Numbered from the stretch's first letter, positions 51,439-60,869 are shown. The stretch is DNA of 64,000 nucleotides from an uncultured Mobiluncus sp. (GCF_947087965.1 NZ_CAMUES010000001.1:1-64000); one strand, 5' to 3'. Program-made: numbers and translations. The notes: generated by a model not told the origin, from the letters alone.

Positions 51439-54093
51439 ATGTTTGAAAGATTTACCGACCGAGCCCGCCGGGTTGTGGTGTTAGCCCAAGACGAAGCCCG
51501 CCGGCTGAACCAAAACTACATCGGCACGGAACACCTGCTACTGGGTTTGATTCACGAAGGCGACGGTATTGCGGCGCGGGCATTGGAAACGATGGGTATC
51601 TCGCTGGAGGCCGTGCGCGCTCAGGTCATTGAGATTATCGGTGAAGGTGAGCAGCCTACCACCGGCCACATTCCCTTTACGCCGCGCGCCCGCAAGGTGC
51701 TGGAATTTTCTATGCGTGAGGCCCTGCAGCTGGGACACAACTACATCGGTACCGAGCATATCCTGCTGGGGCTGTTGCGGGAAGGCGACGGGGTCGCCGC
51801 CCAAGTCCTCATTAAACTCGGCGCTGATTTGAACAATGTGCGCCAGACTGTCATTGAACTGCTGTCCGGTTACCAAGGCAGCCAGCCTCAACAGAGCGGT
51901 CGCGACACGGTGGGTGTCGGCGGCGGACGAGCGGATAACCCCAACGCGGGGGGCAACTCGGCGATTTTGGACCAGTTCGGACGCAACCTCACCCAGGCTG
52001 CGCGCGAGTCCAAACTTGACCCGGTCATCGGGCGGACCAAGGAAATGGAACGCGTCATGCAAATCCTGTCCCGGCGCACCAAGAACAATCCGGTCTTGGT
52101 GGGCGAACCCGGGGTGGGTAAAACCGCCGTGGTGGAAGGACTGGCTCAGGGTATTGTCCGCGGCGACGTCCCGGAAACCTTGAAAGATAAACAGCTTTAT
52201 TCCTTGGATATGGGCTCCTTGGTGGCGGGCTCGCGCTACCGCGGCGACTTCGAAGAACGTCTCAAGAAGGTACTGAAGGAAATCCGCACCCGTGGGGACA
52301 TCATCTTGTTCATCGATGAGATTCATACCCTGGTCGGTGCGGGGGCGGCAGAAGGCGCGATTGATGCTGCCTCGATTCTGAAGCCCATGCTGGCGCGTGG
52401 CGAGCTGCAGACTATCGGTGCTACCACCATTGAAGAGTACCGCAAGTACATCGAAAAGGACTCGGCTCTGGAACGACGTTTCCAGCCGGTGAAAGTCGAA
52501 GAACCCAGTGTGGAAGAAACCGTTGCCATCCTCAAGGGGTTGCGGGATCGTTACGAGTCCCACCACCGGGTCATGATTACTGATGCGGCCCTCGCTGCCG
52601 CAGCTCAGCTCGCTGACCGTTACGTTTCTGACAGGTTTTTGCCGGATAAGGCGATTGACCTGGTTGACGAAGCTGGGGCGCGCCTACGTATCAAGCGGAT
52701 GACGGCACCCCCCGAACTGAAAGAAGTTGACGAGAAAATCGCCAAGGCCCGTCAAGCGAAAGAAGCCGCTATTGACGCGCAAGATTTCGAAAAGGCTGCC
52801 CAGCTGCGTGACGAAGAAAAGAATCTGACGGAAGAACGCGCGGCTAAGGAATCCCAGTGGCGCCAAGGTGAAGACACCTCCGAGTCGGTGGTTGACGAAG
52901 AACAAATCGCCGAGGTTTTGGCGATGGCCACCGGTATTCCGGTGTTCAAACTCACTCAGGCAGAATCCTCGAAACTGCTGCGGATGGAGGACGAGCTGCA
53001 CAAGCGCATCATCGGTCAGGACGAAGCGGTCAAGGCTGTGTCCCAGTCCATTCGCCGCACCCGCGCTGGTCTGAAAGACCCAAAGCGTCCCGGCGGATCG
53101 TTTGTGTTCGCCGGCCCGACCGGGGTGGGCAAAACCGAGCTCGCCAAGGCACTGGCAGAATTCCTCTTTGGAGACGAGAACGCCCTGGTACAGCTGGATA
53201 TGTCCGAGTTCTCGGAAAAGCATACGGCTTCCCGACTGTTCGGTTCGCCTCCGGGCTATGTCGGCTATGACGAGGGCGGTCAGCTCACCGAAAAGGTGCG
53301 CCGCAAACCCTTCAGCGTAGTGCTATTCGATGAAGTGGAGAAGGCCCACCCGGATATCTTTAACAGCTTGCTGCAGGTGTTGGAGGAGGGCCACCTCACC
53401 GATTCACAAGGTCGCCTGGTCGACTTTAAGAACACCATCATCATCATGACCACGAACCTCGGCACTCGCGAAATCAACAAGGGGGTGCTGACCGGTTTCC
53501 AGGCCAGCGGTGAACTGTCCACGGACTATCAGCGGATGAAGGGCAAGGTTCAGGAAGAACTGAAACAGCACTTCCGGCCCGAATTTCTCAACCGTGTGGA
53601 TGAAATCGTGGTGTTCCCGCAACTTGAAAAGGGCGAGATTCTCCAGATTGTTGATCTAATGGTCGCCAAGCTCGACGACCGGATGTTGGATCAGGGTATG
53701 GCTTTGCAGCTGACACCCTCGGCGCGAGCTCTGTTGGCGCACAAGGGCTTTGACAAGACGTTGGGGGCGCGTCCGTTACGTCGGGCCGTGCAGCGCGAAA
53801 TTGAGGATGTCCTGTCTGAAAAGATTTTGTTCTCTGAACTGCGTGAAGGCCAGACCGTCACGGTCGATGTCGAGCCTAGGTTCATCAAGCACGAATCTGC
53901 GGACAAGCTCAACGGGACGGATTGGGAGTTCACCGACGACGCCGAGTTCAAGTTTACCGGTGAGGACGGTCTGCCCGAGGGCCGGGCGCAACAGCGCCGC
54001 AAGCTCGAGGATGTGACCGCGGCGACGATTCGGGAGGCCGAACTAGCGGCTAAGGAAGCGGAAGAATCCCCGGATAGGGAACCAGCTTCGTAA
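51439..54093 (+). CDS. clpC: ATP-dependent Clp protease ATPase subunit ClpC
   Basis: Hsp100 unfoldase of 884 residues feeding ClpP. Two Clp_N repeats (1-145) start MFERFTDRARRVVVLAQDEA. AAA1 has Walker A GEPGVGKTAVVEG and Walker B ILFIDEIHTLVG. A UVR motif lies near 425-460 (FEKAAQLRDEEKNL). AAA2 has GPTGVGKTELAKALAEF and the VLFDEVEKAHPDI Walker B. The ClpP-binding VGF-like loop is in LTGFQASGE or nearby. ATG 51439 follows AGGGAG; GTG 51433 is the alternative. Also acts with adaptors in regulated proteolysis. Confidence 0.97.
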   Translation: MFERFTDRARRVVVLAQDEARRLNQNYIGTEHLLLGLIHEGDGIAARALETMGISLEAVRAQVIEIIGEGEQPTTGHIPFTPRARKVLEFSMREALQLGHNYIGTEHILLGLLREGDGVAAQVLIKLGADLNNVRQTVIELLSGYQGSQPQQSGRDTVGVGGGRADNPNAGGNSAILDQFGRNLTQAARESKLDPVIGRTKEMERVMQILSRRTKNNPVLVGEPGVGKTAVVEGLAQGIVRGDVPETLKDKQLYSLDMGSLVAGSRYRGDFEERLKKVLKEIRTRGDIILFIDEIHTLVGAGAAEGAIDAASILKPMLARGELQTIGATTIEEYRKYIEKDSALERRFQPVKVEEPSVEETVAILKGLRDRYESHHRVMITDAALAAAAQLADRYVSDRFLPDKAIDLVDEAGARLRIKRMTAPPELKEVDEKIAKARQAKEAAIDAQDFEKAAQLRDEEKNLTEERAAKESQWRQGEDTSESVVDEEQIAEVLAMATGIPVFKLTQAESSKLLRMEDELHKRIIGQDEAVKAVSQSIRRTRAGLKDPKRPGGSFVFAGPTGVGKTELAKALAEFLFGDENALVQLDMSEFSEKHTASRLFGSPPGYVGYDEGGQLTEKVRRKPFSVVLFDEVEKAHPDIFNSLLQVLEEGHLTDSQGRLVDFKNTIIIMTTNLGTREINKGVLTGFQASGELSTDYQRMKGKVQEELKQHFRPEFLNRVDEIVVFPQLEKGEILQIVDLMVAKLDDRMLDQGMALQLTPSARALLAHKGFDKTLGARPLRRAVQREIEDVLSEKILFSELREGQTVTVDVEPRFIKHESADKLNGTDWEFTDDAEFKFTGEDGLPEGRAQQRRKLEDVTAATIREAELAAKEAEESPDREPAS

Positions 54094-54110
54094 ACGCCTC
54101 GATACCAACA

Positions 54111-54136
54111 CGCGGGTCCGCCCCGGCGGGCCCGCG
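54111..54136 (+). terminator. G+C-rich hairpin after clpC
   Basis: CGCGGGTCCGCC (54111-54122) pairs with GGCGGGCCCGCG (54125-54136) with one G-T; followed by AAGCATTTATC, a weak T-run. Confidence 0.65.
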
Positions 54137-54272
54137 AAGCATTTATCTCCAACGCCAGGCCAGAGTCTTTTCAGATTGAAACTTGTGATGGGTTCCTGGA
54201 TGAGGGCGTTACGGGGTATATTCGTATGAGTTAACTATTTGATTGTGCAGCGTCAAGGGAGAGGCCGAACGT

Positions 54273-54773
54273 ATGTCCACCGCTATCCACGATGAACAGT
54301 GGTTTGAGCGGGTATTTGCGGAACACAGCACGGCCATAGTTCGATTCCTCTATAGACGCGGAGCCTATAGCGATGCTGAGGACCTCGCTGCCGAAGTCTT
54401 TACCGTGATGTGGAAGAAGAAAACCGAGGTTCCCGATGGAGCCGAACTGCCCTGGCTGTACAAAACCGCCGGCTTAACCTTGGCTAACTGGTACCGCAAA
54501 AAGAAGTCCCTGCCGATGGGTGATAACCAGGAAAACTTGGATTCAACCGATTATTCCGACCCGTCTCAACTCGTCGTGGAGAATCAGGAAATGCGAGCTG
54601 CCCTGCTGAATCTCAGCGAACGCGACCGCGAGATTATCTTGGCGGTCGCGTGGGAAGGGTTGAGCGGAGTTGCCTTAGCGCAGTACCTGGGAGTGAGCCG
54701 TTCGGCCGCGGATGCAGCCTTGTCTCGGGCACGGAAACGGCTGGAGGAAGCAATTGAAAAAAATACTTCTTAA
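54273..54773 (+). CDS. ECF-type RNA polymerase sigma factor
   Basis: Sigma-70 family group 4 protein of 166 residues. Region 2 (WFERVFAEHSTAIVRFLYRR and DAEDLAAEVFTVMWKK) and region 4 (LNLSERDREIILAVAWEGLSG, VSRSAADAALSRARKRLEEA) are both present. ATG 54273 is preferred: GGGAGAGG lies eight bases upstream; TTG 54243 is in frame but unsupported. The 155-bp gap to the next gene contains a strong inverted repeat. The downstream membrane protein is a likely regulator, but no ZAS-type zinc anti-sigma motif (HxxxCxxC) is present. Confidence 0.9.
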   Translation: MSTAIHDEQWFERVFAEHSTAIVRFLYRRGAYSDAEDLAAEVFTVMWKKKTEVPDGAELPWLYKTAGLTLANWYRKKKSLPMGDNQENLDSTDYSDPSQLVVENQEMRAALLNLSERDREIILAVAWEGLSGVALAQYLGVSRSAADAALSRARKRLEEAIEKNTS

Positions 54774-54817
54774 AAAAGTGTAAGAAACGCCAGGCCAGTT
54801 ACATGTATATGTTGCAA

Positions 54818-54854
54818 GGTCGAAACTGCGCCGGGCCTGAGGACGGTTTCGACC
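54818..54854. promoter_or_regulatory. Inverted repeat GGTCGAAAC/GTTTCGACC
   Basis: Perfect 9-bp arms (54818-54826 and 54846-54854) around a 19-base G+C-rich loop, between the sigma gene and its presumed partner. Could attenuate read-through or bind a regulator. Confidence 0.45.
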
Positions 54855-54928
54855 AGCCAATCTTGAATAAATGAGAACGACAAAATACGGTAATCGCAAC
54901 GATTATCGCCCAGAAGAAGGACAGGGAA

Positions 54929-56572
54929 GTGGACAACCACGAAAACGAGATGAGCGGGCTGGAGGCTCTGCGCTCACTCGACCCTGCCCGGAATCTGTCC
55001 GTCAATTTGGATTCTTTGCGCGCTAAGGTTGCTGCGCAAATGGAGTCCGAAGGCCTGGCCTTTGAGTCTCAGCCGCCCACGCATGTGGTTCCGGTGGAAG
55101 CGGTGGATGCCCAGGCCCCGGTGGCGGAAGTTGTTTCTTTGGCGGTACGGCGTCACACCTTGGCAGTGCGGCGCAACTGGCTGGTTGGTTTGAGCGCGGC
55201 CGCGGCTGCGACAGTGGTAGGTTTCACCGGGTGGAGCGTGCTTTCCCCTGGTGAACCGGGTGAATTGCCCAATCAAGACGACGGTGTCGTGGTTACGGAT
55301 GGGCCGCTTATTATCGCCGCAGGTTCTGGGACTGTGATTCCCGGAGCCAGTCAGCGTTTGGAACACATCGGTGATGTTGAGTTCGTAGCGACGGGCAATT
55401 TTTCCACAGTTCCTACCAAAGCCCCGATTTCACGGGTCGGCAAAGGTGCCAAAGTATCCGCTGGTCAAGTCCAAAAAGTTGCAGACTCTTTGGGGATGAG
55501 AGGTTCCGTTAAAAAGAGCGGTGCCGGGTTCACGGTTACTGACACCAAAGGTGCGACCTTGACGGTCACCGTGGGCCAGCTGACCTCTTTGAGCTTTGAT
55601 AATCCCTCCGCGGTGCGGATGGAATGCGTGCCGGTGAAACCTGGAGACGGCACTGTCGAGCTACCGAATCCCGACGCGACCAAGAATCCCTCGGGTAACG
55701 CAACTCCGAACCCCAATAACCCTGCTACCCCGAGTACCCCTAGTACTCCCAGTACCACCCCTTCGGAACCTAGTGACCCGATTGAGCTCACCCCGACACC
55801 GACACCGAAATGGACCCCAACTCCGACTGAAACTCCGACGGAGACGGTTCCGCCGGCCGTGCGTCCTGATGGACCGGAACCGAGCCACCCGAACACAGTG
55901 GGGGCTCCGCGTAACGTGGAAACCTCTGATACTGCCAACTTGCTGGGGACGGCTGTCGAAGTCGGGCAACTGCAGGTATTGCTGATTGTGACTGAAACTA
56001 CGGATTCTTCCGGGTCTTCCCCAGTGGAGTCCGTTGAGCCCCAATCGACCCAAAATCCTTCACCCGGCCCGACACCCTGTGTCATGAAAGTGGTGGGCAA
56101 CGCGCCCTCTTCTGAGACAGCCATTGCCCAAGTCGAGAAGGTGGCGGCTTCCCTAGGTGCTACCGTGATGAGCCATGCGGCAGGAACCAGCCAGAAAGAT
56201 GGTCTGACCACGGTGAGCATCCCGGTTAAGATGCCCGGTCAGGCACAAGCCCAAAACTGGAAAGCCGTGGTTTCAGAAACCGGAGTGGCTTCGATTCGCG
56301 CCAATCTGGGTAAGGAAACGAAGATTGGTGAGTACAAGGTCATTTCTGAGGCTCAGGCAGTGCAGCGCCTCAACGATCCGAAGTATGGTCCTTTGGATGT
56401 ACGCAACCAAAAGGGTTTGCCAGCCAAGATTGACGGCAAAATCGACTTGGTGAGTGCCCGACTGATTAGTCAGCCAGTAAAGCAAAAGGACGGTTCCATC
56501 CTGGACATGCCGGTCTATCTATTGACTGACGCTCAGGGGCGGGTCTGGACCGTCTTGGCGGTAGCGGAATAA
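54929..56572 (+). CDS. One-TM, Pro/Thr-rich protein, presumed sigma partner
   Basis: Protein of 547 residues, function unknown. A cytoplasmic acidic N-terminus (1-80, LDPARNLSVNLDSLRAKVAAQ) is followed by a single membrane helix (about 85-107, WLVGLSAAAAATVVGFTGW), an exported domain of about 140 residues (GDVEFVATGNFSTVPTKAP ...), a Pro/Thr/Ser linker (250-330, PTPTPKWTPTPTETP) and a second exported domain (from about 335). GTG 54929 has AGGACAGGGAA before it. Position and topology match transmembrane anti-sigma factors, although no known anti-sigma domain is visible. The linker is a plausible substrate for the O-mannosyltransferase. Confidence 0.65.
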   Translation: MDNHENEMSGLEALRSLDPARNLSVNLDSLRAKVAAQMESEGLAFESQPPTHVVPVEAVDAQAPVAEVVSLAVRRHTLAVRRNWLVGLSAAAAATVVGFTGWSVLSPGEPGELPNQDDGVVVTDGPLIIAAGSGTVIPGASQRLEHIGDVEFVATGNFSTVPTKAPISRVGKGAKVSAGQVQKVADSLGMRGSVKKSGAGFTVTDTKGATLTVTVGQLTSLSFDNPSAVRMECVPVKPGDGTVELPNPDATKNPSGNATPNPNNPATPSTPSTPSTTPSEPSDPIELTPTPTPKWTPTPTETPTETVPPAVRPDGPEPSHPNTVGAPRNVETSDTANLLGTAVEVGQLQVLLIVTETTDSSGSSPVESVEPQSTQNPSPGPTPCVMKVVGNAPSSETAIAQVEKVAASLGATVMSHAAGTSQKDGLTTVSIPVKMPGQAQAQNWKAVVSETGVASIRANLGKETKIGEYKVISEAQAVQRLNDPKYGPLDVRNQKGLPAKIDGKIDLVSARLISQPVKQKDGSILDMPVYLLTDAQGRVWTVLAVAE

Positions 56573-56611
56573 GCCCGTTCAAAAACTTTTATATTTGTTC
56601 CTTTCAATCAA

Positions 56612-56656
56612 GCAGGTTCCTCGCCCGTTTTCGCGGGAGGGGAACCTGCCGTATTT
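56612..56656 (+). terminator. Intrinsic terminator after the sigma-partner gene
   Basis: GCAGGTTCC (56612-56620) with GGAACCTGC (56641-56649), inner CCCG/CGGG pairs, then CGTATTTT. Confidence 0.8.
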
Positions 56657-56849
56657 TCCAGTGTTCCCGTTTTGCAGCGCGACCAAGGGGCGATTAAACC
56701 GGTCAGGAAGTTGGGCCGTACCGGGCTTGAGACGTGGCGAAACCCGTGAGGGGGCGCAAATAGGGCGGTGTGAGTGAGGAGGGAAAAATTGCTAGGATGG
56801 TTGTGGCGCGTGGTGCGCAGATAGTTCGAAAAAGTTGGAGGCTTAACAC

Positions 56850-59582
56850 ATGCCCAAATTCGTTTACCGTTTTGCAGAAGGCAATAAGGATCAGAAGGAC
56901 CTGTTGGGTGGCAAAGGTGCAAACCTGGCGGAGATGAGCAACCTCGGGTTGCCGGTCCCCCCGGGATTTACGATTACTACCGATGCCTGCCGGGCTTACC
57001 TGAAGGAAGGTAAAGTTCCGGAGGAAACTACCGTGCAGGTCACCAAGGCTTTGCGTGAAGTAGAAGAAACCGTTGGCCGCGAGTTGGGTGCGGCTGATGA
57101 CCCGCTGTTGGTGTCGGTGCGTTCTGGCGCAAAGTTTTCCATGCCCGGCATGATGGAAACCGTTTTGAACGTCGGTCTGAACGACAAATCCGTGGAAGGC
57201 TTGGCCAAGATTGCCGGCAGTGACCGCTTCGCTTGGGATTCGTACCGCCGCTTGATTCAAATGTTCGGCAAGACCGTGCAGGATATTGATGGCGATCTGT
57301 TCTCCGATGCGTTGGATAACATGAAAAAGAACCGCGGAGCTAAGGCAGACACCGATTTGAATGCCAGCGACCTGAAAGAACTCACCGCGCAGTTCAAAGA
57401 AATCGTTAAGGAGCAGACCGGCAAGCCGTTCCCGCAAGATCCGCGCACCCAGATGGACATGGCTATTGAAGCCGTGTTCCGTTCCTGGAACTCTGAACGC
57501 GCCCGTATCTACCGTCGCCGTGAGCGGATTCCCCACGACTTGGGCACCGCCGTAAACATTGTGACCATGGTGTTCGGCAATATGGGCGAGGACTCCGGCA
57601 CCGGAGTGTGCTTCACTCGTGACCCTTCTTCGGGTCGTCCCGGGGTGTACGGTGACATCCTCATGAATGCTCAGGGCGAAGACGTGGTGGCCGGTATCCG
57701 CAACACCGAAACCCTGAAAGACCTGGAGGGACACGACAAAAAGTCCTATGACGAACTGTTGGGTATCATGCGGAAGCTCGAAACCCACTACGAGGATATG
57801 TGCGATATCGAGTTCACCATCGAACGTGGCAAGCTGTGGATGCTACAGGTGCGTGTGGGCAAACGCACCCCGGCCGCGGCTTTCCGAATCGCCACCCAGC
57901 TTGTTGATGAAGGTTTGATTACCACCGATGAAGCTCTGCTGCGAGTCACTGGCGAACAGCTGCAAAACTTGATGTTCCCGATGTTTGACATGTCCGGTAA
58001 GCCGGAGGTGTTCACCAAGGGTATGGCTGCGTCTCCCGGGGCTGCGGTGGGCAAGATTGTGTTCGATAACGACGCTGCCGAGGCTTCCGCTAACGCGGGA
58101 GTGCCGTGCATCCTGGTACGTCGCGAGACCAACCCTGACGACCTGCGAGGTATGGTTGCCGCCGCGGGCGTGTTGACCAGTCGCGGCGGCAAGACTTCCC
58201 ACGCCGCGGTAGTGGCTCGTGGCATGGGCAAGACCTGTGTGGTCGGGGCGGAAACCATCGTGGTTGACCAAGCCGCTAAGACCGCCACCGTGGGAGACAC
58301 CGTTCTGCACGAGGGAGAAGAGATTTCCATTGACGGCGGTACCGGCGAGGTGTTCCTCGGTGCGGTTCCGGTCCAGGATTCCCCGGTGACCACTTACCTT
58401 TCTCACGGTTTGCAGGCCGGTTTGGATGCTTCGACCACTGAAGATGAAAAAGACTTGATTAAGGCGGTCGATCGGTTGATGACCCACGCCGATGAGGTTC
58501 GTCGCCTGGTGGTGCGCACCAATGCCGACACTCCCGCTGATACGCAGCGGGCTTTGGACTTCGGTGCGGAGGGTATCGGCTTGTGCCGTACCGAGCACAT
58601 GTTCCTCGGCGATCGTCGACCTCTGGTAGAGAAACTGATTCTCTCCCCAGAGGGATCCGATGAACGTCAGCATGCTCTGGATGCCTTGGAGCCGCTGCAA
58701 AAGGGCGACTTTAAGGAAATGCTTAAGATTATGGACGGCAAGCATATGACTGTTCGTCTCATTGACCCGCCGTTGCACGAGTTCCTGCCGGACTTGACTA
58801 CTCTGGAAATTAAGAACGCGGTGGCAAAAGCACAGGGTGAAAAGCTCTCGGAGGAGGACCAGCACATGCTGGCTGCCGTGCGCCGGATGCATGAAGAAAA
58901 CCCGATGCTGGGTCTGCGCGGTGTTCGCTTGGGTATCTACCTGCCGGGCTTGTTTAAGATGCAGATGAAGGCGCTGGTTTCAGCGGCTTGCGAATTGAAG
59001 AAAGACGGATTGGATCCACATCCTGAGATTATGGTTCCGCTAATCGGTTCCATTCGTGAGCTCCAGCTGGTGCGTGATGAAGCCGAGGAAATCATTGCTC
59101 AGGTTCAGGGTGAATACGGCGTTACCTTTGACATTCCGGTGGGCTGCATGATTGAGCTGCCGCGTGCTGCCATGACCGCTGAAACCATCGCCAAGGAAGC
59201 CGAATTCTTTAGTTTCGGCACTAACGACCTGACCCAAACTACTTGGGGATTTAGCCGTGACGATGTGGAAGGTGTGTTCTTCCCGCAGTACGTGGAAGCC
59301 GGCATCTTTGGGGTTTCTCCGTTCGAATCCATCGACACCCACGGGGTGGGCCGCGTAGTCGCCGAAGGCGTGAAGCGCGGACGGTCCACCAAACCTAATC
59401 TGCCGATGGGTATCTGTGGTGAGCACGGTGGCGATCCGATTTCGATTCACTTCTTCCACCAGGTCGGTCTGGATTACGTGTCCTGTTCGCCGTTCCGGGT
59501 GCCGGTGGCGCGTCTCGAGGCGGGTCGCGCGGCTGCGGAACATCTGAAGTGGGACGAGTCCGCCACGCAAGGTGTGGAGTAG
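56850..59582 (+). CDS. ppdK: Pyruvate phosphate dikinase
   Basis: PPDK, 910 residues, interconverts pyruvate + ATP + phosphate and phosphoenolpyruvate + AMP + pyrophosphate. An N-terminal ATP-grasp domain (FVYRFAEGNKDQKDLLGGKG, then SVRSGAKFSMPGMMETVLN) precedes the swivelling phosphohistidine domain with catalytic His in RGGKTSHAAVVARGMGKTC. The PEP/pyruvate-binding TIM barrel ends with the catalytic Cys in MGICGEHGGDP. The ATG has TTGGAGG upstream. CTAGGAT (about 56793-56799) is a candidate -10. No PPDK regulatory-protein gene is nearby. It may serve anaerobic glycolysis with pyrophosphate or gluconeogenesis. Confidence 0.97.
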   Translation: MPKFVYRFAEGNKDQKDLLGGKGANLAEMSNLGLPVPPGFTITTDACRAYLKEGKVPEETTVQVTKALREVEETVGRELGAADDPLLVSVRSGAKFSMPGMMETVLNVGLNDKSVEGLAKIAGSDRFAWDSYRRLIQMFGKTVQDIDGDLFSDALDNMKKNRGAKADTDLNASDLKELTAQFKEIVKEQTGKPFPQDPRTQMDMAIEAVFRSWNSERARIYRRRERIPHDLGTAVNIVTMVFGNMGEDSGTGVCFTRDPSSGRPGVYGDILMNAQGEDVVAGIRNTETLKDLEGHDKKSYDELLGIMRKLETHYEDMCDIEFTIERGKLWMLQVRVGKRTPAAAFRIATQLVDEGLITTDEALLRVTGEQLQNLMFPMFDMSGKPEVFTKGMAASPGAAVGKIVFDNDAAEASANAGVPCILVRRETNPDDLRGMVAAAGVLTSRGGKTSHAAVVARGMGKTCVVGAETIVVDQAAKTATVGDTVLHEGEEISIDGGTGEVFLGAVPVQDSPVTTYLSHGLQAGLDASTTEDEKDLIKAVDRLMTHADEVRRLVVRTNADTPADTQRALDFGAEGIGLCRTEHMFLGDRRPLVEKLILSPEGSDERQHALDALEPLQKGDFKEMLKIMDGKHMTVRLIDPPLHEFLPDLTTLEIKNAVAKAQGEKLSEEDQHMLAAVRRMHEENPMLGLRGVRLGIYLPGLFKMQMKALVSAACELKKDGLDPHPEIMVPLIGSIRELQLVRDEAEEIIAQVQGEYGVTFDIPVGCMIELPRAAMTAETIAKEAEFFSFGTNDLTQTTWGFSRDDVEGVFFPQYVEAGIFGVSPFESIDTHGVGRVVAEGVKRGRSTKPNLPMGICGEHGGDPISIHFFHQVGLDYVSCSPFRVPVARLEAGRAAAEHLKWDESATQGVE

Positions 59583-59615
59583 TCCGCAGCCTCCAATTAA
59601 ATAAAACGCATTTTT

Positions 59616-59656
59616 GGTGCCGGGTTCCGTCAAGGGCTCGGCACCAGCGGTTTTAG
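59616..59656 (+). terminator. Terminator after ppdK
   Basis: GGTGCCG (59616-59622) pairs with CGGCACC (59639-59645), then AGCGGTTTTA; imperfect T-tract. Confidence 0.55.
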
Positions 59657-59688
59657 GGAAGACGGTTTTTAATAACGAAAGACAATTG

Positions 59689-59724
59689 TTGAAAAAAGAT
59701 TTTAGCCAGGTTAGGCTTAATTTT
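59689..59724 (+). promoter_or_regulatory. feoA promoter with overlapping iron box
   Basis: -35 TTGAAA (59689-59694), 17-base spacer, -10 TAGGCT (59712-59717). The -10 is covered by CCAGGTTAGGCTTAATTTT (59706-59724), which agrees with the DtxR/IdeR box TWAGGTWAGSCTWACCTWA at 14 of 19 positions, including the whole left half. Iron-repressed expression of feoABC is inferred. Confidence 0.6.
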
Positions 59725-59757
59725 GAGAAATTGTGTGAATGCCCCGTTGGAATCCCT

Positions 59758-60114
59758 ATGATTATGGTGGATTTAGGGTGTGACAACAGAATCTGTGGGC
59801 GGATTCACGAGCTGGGTCTGCGTCCAGGCACGCGTTTCACAGTCACGCAAAAGGGTGCTTTTGGGGGTCGCGTCCTCTTCGTGCGCGGGACTCGTTTGGC
59901 GGTCGACCGCGGTTTTGCCAAGACCGCCTTGGCGCGGCCCTACATCCAGTTTGCGCAAAAGCTCGGTTTGGACCAGGAAAAGGCCGCCCTCGAGGCCGCG
60001 TTAGCTCTCCACGACCTTTCGCCGCAATTCGCGCCCCGTTTGGCGGCCTGTGGCATCGCGGCGCACCTCGAGGACTCCCCGGAAGATACCCTCGCGGCAG
60101 AAAACGGAGAGTAA
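59758..60114 (+). CDS. feoA: FeoA-domain ferrous iron transport protein
   Basis: Small cytoplasmic protein of about 118 residues with an SH3-like FeoA domain: MVDLGCDNRICGRIHELGLRPGT, FTVTQKGAFGGRVLFVRGTRLAV. A C-terminal helical extension of about 50 residues has no assigned role. The frame is open back to 59614, but the promoter and iron box occupy that stretch. ATG 59758 is therefore chosen, with TTGGAA upstream; TTG 59731 is also possible. It is first in a feoABC operon whose feoB is broken. Confidence 0.82.
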   Translation: MIMVDLGCDNRICGRIHELGLRPGTRFTVTQKGAFGGRVLFVRGTRLAVDRGFAKTALARPYIQFAQKLGLDQEKAALEAALALHDLSPQFAPRLAACGIAAHLEDSPEDTLAAENGE

Positions 60115-60121
60115 ACATCAG

Positions 60122-60860
60122 ATGAGTTGCCCCAAATGCAATCCGCTACCACCCGAATCTGCCAATCTCTCAACCACGATGGCTGCCGCGCAAACACATC
60201 GCGTTTACCTGCCCAAGCGCGACACCACCAACGTGGTCTTGGTAGGAAACCCCAATGTGGGGAAATCTTCACTGTTTAACACCCTGACCGGAATGCATCA
60301 AATGGTCGTGAATGCACCCGGAACCACGGTAGAAGTCTTTACCGGTTTTAATAAGTCGCTGGGGGTGCACAGAGCGATGAGGCTATTGACGCGGATAATC
60401 TGTCCTGCCTGCCGATGAATCTGCTTACGGGGTGGCGGCTTCGGCAATAGCTCCGGTGTTTGCGCCCGCCGGTTTCGGCGACTGGCACCTCACGGGATTG
60501 CTAATAACTGGCTTTGTCGCGAAAGAAACCATGCTGGGCGCGCTGGCGGCAACCTACACCGATGCCGATATTCCCGAACAAGACGTAGCTGCTGCCCAAG
60601 ACGCCGGAAGCCCCACCCCGACTATGCGCGAACTGACCAGCGAAACATTCACCGATTCCGCAGGCTCCGCAGTGGCGGCCCCCGTGGCTGCCCTAGCGTT
60701 CCTGATTTTTGTTTTGACCTACACCCCGTGTCTGGCTACCGTCGCCGAACAGTGGCGTCAGCTGGGGGCGAAGCGTGTCCTCGCGGCGGTAAGTGGACAG
60801 CTGATTATCGCCTGGCTTCTCGCGGTAGCAGTGTTCCAAGTGGGCCGCCTCTTCGTTTGA
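60122..60860 (+). pseudogene. feoB: feoB with large internal deletion and frameshift
   Basis: Ferrous-iron permease reduced to its two ends. From ATG 60122 about 80 residues of the G domain remain: G1 GNPNVGKSS at 42-50 and G2 APGTTVE. The frame then runs into unrelated residues and stops at 60418. In another frame, from about 60405, the C-terminus follows: ADESAYGVAASAIAPVFAP, LLITGFVAKETMLGALAATY, YTPCLATVAEQWRQLG. The G3-G5 motifs, most gate helices and about 400-500 residues are missing. Fe(II) transport by this locus should be lost unless a second feoB exists. Confidence 0.85.
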
Positions 60861-60869
60861 GATAACCTT

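Noticed and set aside
55690..55860. Repetitive C/A-rich DNA in the sigma-partner gene
   Set aside because: It encodes the Pro/Thr linker; it is low-complexity coding sequence, not a DNA repeat or CRISPR.
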